Of a stretch of DNA of 64,000 nucleotides, positions 53,001 through 62,200 are shown piece by piece. Numbering within the stretch: position 1 is the first letter of the stretch; each line of letters starts with the position of its first letter. The DNA is from Ifrita kowaldi (lineage: Eukaryota; Chordata; Aves; Passeriformes; Cinclosomatidae): positions 227,626 through 291,625 of the forward strand of contig VZRS01008252.1 in assembly GCA_013398055.1 (NCBI GenBank). Reading direction: 5' to 3'. Below the pieces are notes generated by a model. It was not told the origin of the DNA. It saw only the letters and a program-made list of their open reading frames with translations, and ran no database searches. A program made the translations under genes and the position numbers.

Positions 53001-54454
53001 CCATTTGAGGGCTACTAAAACCAGGCACATCCATCTTGGGAAGATCCTGGGCCAAAAATGACTGGCAATCAGCAAAACATTCTGGGAAACTACTGCAGGA
53101 TGTTTGCCCTCCCCGAGGCAGCTCAGATGGGATCTAGGGCAGGGGGCTGGCAGAACTGTGGGCTGAACTCAGCGCAGCCCAGCTCTTTATGGACCATACA
53201 GGAGCAGCCTGGGCATCTAAAAGGTTCTCAGAATGCAACTAACAAAGTTCATAGAGCTGAGCAGACAGGCTCAGGCAAGCTGTGTGTGTGCCCAGAGCTC
53301 AGAATCAGGAGACAAACCTTCCCTCTAGTGGTTGGATGGCACATGAGTCCCACAGCTACCTTCTCTCTGTTACCTCTCTCCCTATGCCAAGCCTAACGGC
53401 GTTATTTTTCACCAGCCCTTAGGCTCAGCGCAGATCCTAAGGGCATCAAATCTTACAAATTCTGTGTGAATTTTTAGTGGCTTAAAACTGGCGCAGTTGC
53501 TGATTTGCACAAAGCCAGACAGTTCCGGGGGTTTGTGTCCACTCTGCAGCTTGTAGTGCCCATCCATGCCCGTGGTCAGCCCACGCCGAGGCTGTGCCAG
53601 GCAGCACAGTTCATGCACAAGTGCATTCCAGGCACTGGAGAAGCCACACAGCCACAAATCACCGCTGGTTTCTGCAGCATGGGTGGTTTGTAGGGCCAGT
53701 TCTTCAGCTGGGTTTCTCCCCCTTGCAGCAGTCATTCACTGGGGCAGAGGATCAGATCTAGAGATTCTGTTGGATGTTTTTATTATGGGTTGTCATCCCA
53801 ATTTGGCTCATCATTGGCTACTTCTGCCTTTTTTCAAGCCCTGGAGAAGTTCTTAACTTAGGAAAAATCACATGATGGGTTGAAAAAACACCACTCATAA
53901 TGGCAGCTAGTGATCACTACAGCCTTATACCTGAGAATTTGATCTTTTATGCTCAGAAAGAGGCTGAGGTGTAGATTTGGAAGCTTTGGATTCACTCCCA
54001 GAGATGTTACATTATAGCTGCATTAAAAATGAATGCAGCAACTTCGACTTCTTCAAAGCAGGAAGTGGATAATTAATCAAAACAGCCCTTCTATCAGCTA
54101 AGGAAAAATGATAAATGGAGCATGAACACTATAAACCAGAAGCAGAAATGCTTTTTAATAAAGGTGATTTGCTGTTCAGATGCTCACAGCCCTATCCACA
54201 CCTCCTCTGACTGATTATTCCCCTGCTATGCAGACTGCTCTGAACACACTTAATGAACAGAAACCAAAAGGCATTACCAGGGAGCCCCAGACCATCTCCT
54301 TTCATCAGAGCCCCAAAAGATGTGCCTCTTCTAGAAACATCCTGAAATTTCCTGGATGGACAGGAGTTCACACCCAACATCTAAGAGCTGATGATAAAAT
54401 AGACCCCAACATAAAACAGCACTGTGTAGCCATAGTGCTCAGCTGAAGTGTTCA

Positions 54455-54512
54455 TGTCATAAAATCAGAGAATGGGCTGGGTTGGAAGGGACCTTTCAAA
54501 GGCCATGGAGTG
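54455..54512 (-). mobile_element. CR1 LINE 3' end fragment
   Basis: cataaaatcagagaatgggc followed by tgggttggaagggacctttc is the reverse complement of the CR1 3' terminus. Short and 5'-truncated. Confidence 0.75.
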
Positions 54513-55170
54513 CAAAGAATGGCTGAGAAAGTATGGAGTGACAGTGGGCATTACAGCAACGGGGTCCTGCAACTACACAGCAAACAGATGGTGCAAGAAA
54601 CCTTCATAACTCATCACAGCTCCACATCAGCTTGTGGTTAACAAAGAGAATTGATACCAGCCATGCCCTCCAACACAGAGACAAACTGCACACCCTTCTT
54701 GCCCCCGCTTTTCTGGCAAAGGAGGGAATGCTTGCCAGCTCCAGCAGGCTGACAGGGTGCAATGTGGGCCAGAGTTAGTGCTAAGGATGAGTTAGTGCTG
54801 GGGCTTTGATGTAGACACGGGAAGTATTTCAGTGTTGCTCCTGGAAGCTCCTGGCTGTCCTGTGTTTACTTGTCCCCCTGTGCAGTGGTGGCAGTGCTGG
54901 TAACCCCCACAGGCTGCACATCACACTGCTGCAGTGTGTCCTTGTCCATGGATGTGCTGCCTGCCTCTGCTGGGAATGAACACAAGAGAAGCTCAAAGTG
55001 TGAATCTTTTGGGATTCTTTAGCTGGAGGCAGGTTTAAAACCCCCAACCTGCTGCAGTTTGTAATGCCAGGCTCTTACCAACGCTGCTGTGTTAAAGCAG
55101 TTCTGCATGTTCATAGCAACACATTCTTTTTCATGAGCTGTCACTTGACAAACAAGAAGCTGGCTGGTGA

Positions 55171-55186
55171 CTCTCTCTCTCTCTCT
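55171..55186. repeat. (CT)8 microsatellite
   Basis: Eight uninterrupted CT units. Confidence 0.9.
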
Positions 55187-55758
55187 GTCACTCTGCCAGT
55201 CCATCTTTCCTTTATTATGGACAGTGCCTTTCCTGAAGTGGGAACAAGAGTTATTTTTTGTCCCTTCAAATACCATTTGTGAGCTGGCTGACTAGATGCC
55301 AGTCTGAGAAAAAATAATCCTGTAAAACAGGCAATGATTCCTCTACACTATTAAAAATATACTAAAAAAATAAAACCATGTTCATACTGCTCAAAAATAA
55401 CATCTCAAAGACAGAAACATGGCAACAGGATACAATTAATATACCAATTAAGAAGCAGAAAATTCCCAGAACAAATCTAGTGACTCTGTTTTTTTAATCC
55501 TGAGAAAAACTCAGACCACAATATACATCTGTGTAAGACACCTCACAAAGGAACAAAGAGGTGTCTGTCTTAGAGCATTGCTCCTATTCTTTCTTCTTGA
55601 TGGACAAGCCTGCATGAATTCCACACAGATTAAAAAGCACTGAACCATGCAATTATAATGGTGGAGGGCATTCAAAATGCATTTTTTGAGAAGAAACACT
55701 GGTTGTCATCTCTGTCCTGATGTCAGTACAGCCCGTTACATAGTTCCCCTTCTATCAC

Positions 55759-55764
55759 TTTATT
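55759..55764 (-). terminator. ATPAF1: ATPAF1 polyadenylation signal AATAAA
   Basis: tttatt on the plus strand, AATAAA on the minus strand, about 290 nt after the ATPAF1 stop codon. It is the first canonical hexamer I see downstream of the stop, so cleavage near 55740 is likely. Confidence 0.6.
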
Positions 55765-56055
55765 TCAGATTTCCACAATCCAGCAGGCAGCAGGAGGTTA
55801 CAGGACAGGGGAAATGGCTCTTTCTGATGAAGTTACACTGAAGTACTGGGCTCCATTTTCTGGCAAATAGTTACTGTTGTTCAAATGGCCCAAGTCCTCA
55901 TCTTGCATCAGTGCCAGACAAGCTTGACTGTCACTCTCCCAGGATGTCTGCAGACTCTTTCTGTGGCCAAATCCAAGTTGTAAAACAGAAGACACAGGAC
56001 CACCCCTCCTAGGACTCCCTGCCTGCTGCTGGCTCCTTTCACCACAGGCCAGGCT
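55765..56055 (-). other. ATPAF1: ATPAF1 3'UTR
   Basis: From the stop codon at 56058-56056 to the AATAAA at 55764-55759. No other feature seen. Confidence 0.6.
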
Positions 56056-56250
56056 CTATGACTTGTCAGAAGCCTGCCCAGGTCTCAGTTCCCTTCCAAG
56101 CCCGCTTTGCTCCAGCTCTGCTATAACAGACATGTATTTAAATTCACTGGATCTGTGGTTGAAGGTCTCCACTAATCCGTAGGTCTCGGAGCGATCCGTG
56201 GCATAGAACAGCTGCACCTGGTTGGCCAAGCACTGGGCATCATGGACCAC
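56056..56250 (-). CDS. ATPAF1: ATPAF1 exon 9 (terminal)
   Basis: Residues 242-305 and stop TAG. Acceptor ctcactcccag|GTGGTCC. Encodes VVHDAQCLANQVQLFYATD, ETYGLVETFNHRSSEFKYM and the end SVIAELEQSGLG, with a species-specific tail finishing ASDKS. Confidence 0.97.
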   Translation of the reverse strand: MVHDAQCLANQVQLFYATDRSETYGLVETFNHRSSEFKYMSVIAELEQSGLGRELRPGQASDKS

Positions 56251-59200
56251 CTGGGAGTGAGAACAGAGCTGTTACCATCGGGGTGGGGCTGTGCCAGTGT
56301 CCCACAGCAAAAGAAAGTCCTGCTCACCACATGGCTCAACTCCAAGTCACCTTAGTCTCACAAATCTCTTAACAAACCACCTCCCCGTGGCTCCTGACCT
56401 ACTTAAACACTTCAGCACCATGTGTTTTAGCAGTTCTCCTGCTGTGCATCTGCCTCAGAGGTCAAGTGTGTCTTTTGTGATCCCTGCCCAGTCTAAGATG
56501 CACCAAGTCCTCATTTTTCCCTTCTTACAGCTGACCTACTTGCAAAGATTGATTGTTTGCTCTGAGATCCAACAGGGCAAAAGAAAAGCATTACCAATTA
56601 CTCCAGTTATTGTTTCAGAAGGGCTGTTAGGAGGTCAGTTAGAGGAGGGCTATCTTAATCATCTTGCTCCACCACTACAGTGCCCAGTGCCACCAGTCCA
56701 GGCACTGGTACAGATGTGCCAATAATGGTGTGCCCACACAGAGGGAAAGAGCACAGGTGTGCACAAACTGAACACGCAGCTCTGGAGCCTCCTGCTTTGA
56801 CAAATAGCATTAAGCTTCAAAACACTGTTTTAACTTGTTTGCAGGTAGCAACAGCTTTCATTTAAATTTACTTCTGTTAGTAAGAAAAACAGAAGTTTTG
56901 TTCTTTTACATCAACTATCATACCCAAATTAAAAAAAAAAGAATGCATGAACTGAAATCACCAAAGACTGATGATTCCTTTCTACCTTTCCCTAGCCTTA
57001 AGTACATTAGGTTAAAGAAAGACAGTAAGACCATTCTTTGGCAAAGGGTCTTTGAAAGGCTTCAGTGTAATTTGGTTTTACTGCAAAACTGTAGGAGGAG
57101 TTGCAGCATAAAATGAAGGAAGCCAATGAGCAGACTTCTCTTACCAAGAACTTGGAGTCCATTTCTGCTGTCATTAGTACTATCCCTTTCTCCTTCTGCA
57201 GATCAGGATAATGGTACAAGACCAACTGGCTTGGAGCAGTTTCACCTTGGGTCTGAAGGAGAGAAAGAAACCCGTCAGGATCCATAAAATCCTTCCCTCC
57301 ACTGCAGATTTGGGTGCTTGATTACAAAATTTGAGCATTAACTGCCACAGAGGCAGTTACTTCCCAGGGCTTAAGGGTCAGTTCTAATTAGGAGTTCATT
57401 ATTCTTGGTATTTACAGAAAACAAGGGATTTGTAGAGTTAGGTTGGTTTTTTTCCTTGACTAAAGACCATTTTGCATTTAAAAGAACCCACAATTTTTAG
57501 AAAGATATTTAATCTCACAGCATCTATTGGTATTTTGTAGATTGCACAAACAGTTCTAAAAAGCTTGGCTCTTGCTCATGTTTTGAGACTACTGAATTTC
57601 TACCTCATTCTTCACTACACTAGAGAGACACCTAATACCCATAATTTTACCTGCAACTAATGTACAATTAAACCATAATTAATAACAGCTTTTGTAATGA
57701 TAATTCTTTTCAAGTTAAGCTAGACAACCTGTTGGCTAAACTATTTAGGAAATACCATATATTGCAATATGCTGATATCTATTTCTGGATCCTAAGTCAA
57801 TTTTGAACTTTTTATCTCAAACACTCACCTGAACATTTATCAGGGAAGTGAAGTGTAATTCTGTTCCAGACCACTGCCCCACAAAGAACTCATAGCCTTC
57901 TTTCCTTGGCAAAGCATACAGAAACTGCAGAGACATGATAAAAAAACCAAACCAATTTTCCCTTTCACAGAACAAAATGAGGCCTGTGTCACACTGGCCT
58001 CCAGCATTAATGCTTTAGTGACAGAACCACAACAGAAAAAAGGGTTTCTTTGTCCCACCAGGAGGGAGAGAACAGCAAGAACCAGACTTCAAAGCATACA
58101 ACAAAGCAGAATTGCCCTATCACTGTTATTTCCTTACCAAATATGTTGGCAAATACTTTTATCAGTATTTTGAGACATAAAAAGGAAAGTGGAGAATATT
58201 CAGACCCTGACTTTTTTGTTCTCACCTAGAAAACTAACAGCAGAAATGGTCAAATATAAGGTAAGGAGCATTCAGAGCATTTAATCCTGTCATTTTATCA
58301 GCTGCTCCAGAACAGGCAGCAAGCATCTTCTCTCTAGAGATTTAAAGCCTATCCACCTCCACAGGCTACAGACTTGCTCGTTCTCCCACACCAAGGGAAG
58401 GACAACATGGGAGCAGAAAATCATGCAGGATACCTGACTGCATGCCAGTGCACTGTGCAGAAATGCACTTCAGGCTATAAATAACCTCCCCATCTCCAAG
58501 TAGCTCAGGAAGCCAGATACATTTGATCTTGCTCTTGGCAAGTGAAGTACGTAGGACTAATTCACCAACCCAGTAAAGTCTCCATTCCCTGGGAGATTCT
58601 GTGCTGCTGCTCTCTCAACTCCCATCTCTTCTATCTAGATCAAACTGTTCAACACATATGAATAGCCACTGCTTTATCTGAGCACTAGGACAAGTGTTTG
58701 AACACCTGGATTTTACTGATCAGGCTGATACAATGGGTATGAACACAGGAGGGTCAAAAGTTTATGGGTTAGGTTTGAAGAGGAGAGGCATTACAGCTCT
58801 ACAACCATGCACTGCCATACGTACCGATGGACAGTTCTGGGCTCTCTTCCAGATCAAATCAAACTTGTCTGCCTTTGGGGAAGAAGAAAGAGAAGTTCAA
58901 TTTTCATAACACAAACGTGGATGCAGAGTTGTTCACAATCACCTCATTAACCTTTAGAGGATACAGCTTCCATCTGGAGAAGGTCCCACTGTGGGGACAG
59001 ATGGCAATGAGTGCGTCGAAAGCCGCATTTTGTTCTTATTTACCTAAAAGTCATCAGTATCCCAATTTAACAAGGCTGTCTCTAAGATACAACAGCAAAC
59101 TCCTTGGATCCAGAGCTTTATTCCTTGGATGTGGGGGCCCCAGGCCTGAGGCTTACATTACATCCTCTTTCAGTAATTGCTCCACTGCATCACGTAGTGT

Positions 59201-62200
59201 CAACAGCTGAGCGAGACAACACAACCCTGGCTCCAAATTGTGGATTTACATCATTGTCATCTGTTCTTCAGTATAAAAGTGTAGCCCATTTACACACACA
59301 ATAACATACTTACTGCTTAGGTTTAAATTAAAACCACAACCCTATTTGGTCAGGCCTCATGAAACCTGGCAATCTCATTCACATGTTCTCTGTGTTTCCC
59401 CAAATCTTTTGCCTAATTTTTTTATAGTGCTTCCCAGCACTATATTAATATCTACTCTTAGGTGTTCAGGAAAGAAAACATATGCCATTCATCAACACGC
59501 AATTCCTTCGTGTGTACTTTTGAGCACTGGACAATTATGCAAGGCCTTTATTCCAGCCAACAGAAAGCTTCTGGCAAAAGACAAAGGGTTTTTTTCCCCT
59601 CGATGACACCATGAACTGCTTCCTAATGTGCCTGGGATCTGGTTTGCATTGAAGTCTTAAAAAGCGTCCAACACTCCTCCTAAAACAGTGCACCAAAGCA
59701 CAGTGCCAGCCCCACTAATGAAAGACTTACATCATGGAGCCCCTGGCTCTGGCCCTCTGCTACAGTAAATGTGCAAGTCAAACTATTTTCACAACATCCG
59801 CATGTTGAGAAAATCAAAACAAGAACCTGCTTGACTTCAAATCCCACACTTCCATTTTCAGAGCATACAGCACATCACACATTTAGAATACTGCCTCCCA
59901 CTGAATTCAGTTGCAGCTCAAAGGGCCAAATACAATCACAAATCAGACCCCAGATCTAAATGAGGTTTCAAGAACTCAAGGAACACACAGTTGTGAAAAG
60001 ACAGATTTAAGAGATCGCAATCACAGAATGACCCTGAAGAAAAGAATAAAGAGAAATCCCCAAAGTGAAAAAAGCCTCCTTCAGCCTAATGCAAACTAAG
60101 AACAATTAACATCTGGAAAAGTTATCAGGAGTAAGAAATATGATCTTATCTCAGGAAACACCCTGCAATCTCAACGAAAGACAGAGCTGCCAATAATTGT
60201 ACATGTATGAAAGTAAGTCATAAGTGATTAGCCACATGCAAGTTACCAGCCAAGTGCTCTAGGACTGCCACGTTAACCTTGAGGCAGCTGCCTGTGCTGC
60301 AGGGAAGAGGGCAAAGAAACAAGCAACTCTGAGAAAAAAAATACAAATGCTGCTTAATAAACACTAGGACCATGCAAAGAGTATTGGATGCTTGTATTAA
60401 AATAAACCTGGCAATTCCAGCCAGGTGTGCAGAAAAAGGTCCTTGATTTATTGAAACTCCTCTGAGTGAGAAAAAAAGGGATATGCATTTCTGGAAACAA
60501 AAGCCTTTGTTCAGGGCAATAAAATCACTCAACCCAGAAAGTAAATTTTTTCTTGAAACCTCATTTTTCTTTAATGACTGATTTTAAAAGCAGCAGAATC
60601 ACAGTTGGAAAGCTCTGCATTCTGGCTTTTCAAGTGCAGAACTACAGGGAGACTACTTACAGGAATAACAGCATAAACCGTGTCTTTTGCAGAAAAATAC
60701 TGATTCCAAATCTGTAGGAAACAAAGAAGATGAGATACAGTTAAAGTCCAGTATTTAGCAGTAATGTTAAATGCTTTGAAATGTCAACTAACCTTTGTAA
60801 GCACTTTGAAAAGTCATTTTTCAATCAAGCCTGACTTCCCTGCTAATGCAACACACTTCTCCTAAGGATCCACAGTACTTGTGCCAAATGACAGATTCCA
60901 ACCAGGTAACAGAAATCTGCAGTGGGCTCAGAGGTGGCTCATTATTTATTAACCATCAGAAGTGCTCCTTACATTTTTCCCAACAATCACACTAATGGCT
61001 TTTGGTTGGTTTTTTTGGTGGTGGTGGTGGTGATAACTTTTTTAACAAAGAACATACAAAACATTTGCAACAGAAGACAAGTCTTTACATAATGCTCCTC
61101 TGTGTTGACAGTCTTTTTCTTCACCACAGCAGGATGGCAATACCCTAGTGTACCTGTACGTCCTAGTACATCCTAGGAGGACTCACCTAGATGGAGAAAA
61201 CTTTATCTTCTCTAATGGACACCCATGTGAACATGCTTTTTATAAAGATACATCCACAGTTGTGTTTTATTTTTCAGTCTAAGTAAAATTTCCATCCTTA
61301 CACATAGATTACTGTTAAGCACAGATGTGAAGCAAAGTTTATTCCATTTAAATCCATCACCTGTGTTATCTCCTCTGCTGATTTTTCTTTCACCATCTCA
61401 ACATTAAGAATTGAATCAAGTGTCTGCAAGAGAAAGCATAAAGAATCTGGCATGATGGCAGTTCTCTGATCATGTAAGAATCCAGAATGAATGGATGCAA
61501 TTACAGAGAAAAAAATCAACCTAAAGGAACTTAATTCAATTTATAGTGTTACTTAATCCCTTTAATTGCCAAATAAAATACAGCAGCAACATATTGGGAC
61601 GTGAATTCACACAGAGGCAGAGTAGATTCTTTCAGGACACAGGACATGCTTTGCTCCAGTTGTGCAGATCCCTACTGAAGCTGCAAGAGGAGCTGCAGCC
61701 TTTTGCCTTCAGCCATCTCAAACACGTGCTCTTTGGCAGATTTACACTGAGAATTTACCAAAATAAAAGAATGTGAAAGAGAATTCCCCTGTCCCTGGGC
61801 TGGCTGATCACTGCAAATGTATTTCCATGCTGTAAAAGCAGCTTAACCCTTTCCATTCATTGTTCAGAACAGATCCCCCGACTGGAAGGAACTTCCAGGG
61901 TGTCACAGAGAAAGAACAGAATAATAAAAACCCAGAATGCCAGGAGTTCTGAGGCTGAACGTGATCCCAACAGTAAACTAAAATCTCACACTGAAATGCA
62001 GCATAAGGAACACCAGGATTTTATCAAAGTATTCTTGACTGAAGCGCTGACTGTGGCAGTGCAAGTCAATCTACACCCTTGCCTTGCCACAATGTCCCCT
62101 CCTAACACTTAGGTTCATTTCCCTCACCTTATCCTTTGTGAATCCTCCCTTTGATGTCTTGCTGCCCAAACCTTCTGCCTGCAAGAAAACATCCTTCTTT

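Larger units (their letters stand above)
50081..55738. other. Intergenic DNA between ATPAF1 3' end and MOB3C promoter
   Basis: About 5.6 kb without a gene I can support. It includes a CR1 fragment near 54460 and a CT microsatellite (55171-55186). Several long frames in the GC-rich 51.8-52.5 kb stretch resemble no known protein and overlap each other on both strands. Confidence 0.7.

Noticed and set aside
60590..60620. CR1-like cagaatcacagttggaaagc
   Set aside because: Too short and lacks the aagggacc core; could be chance.
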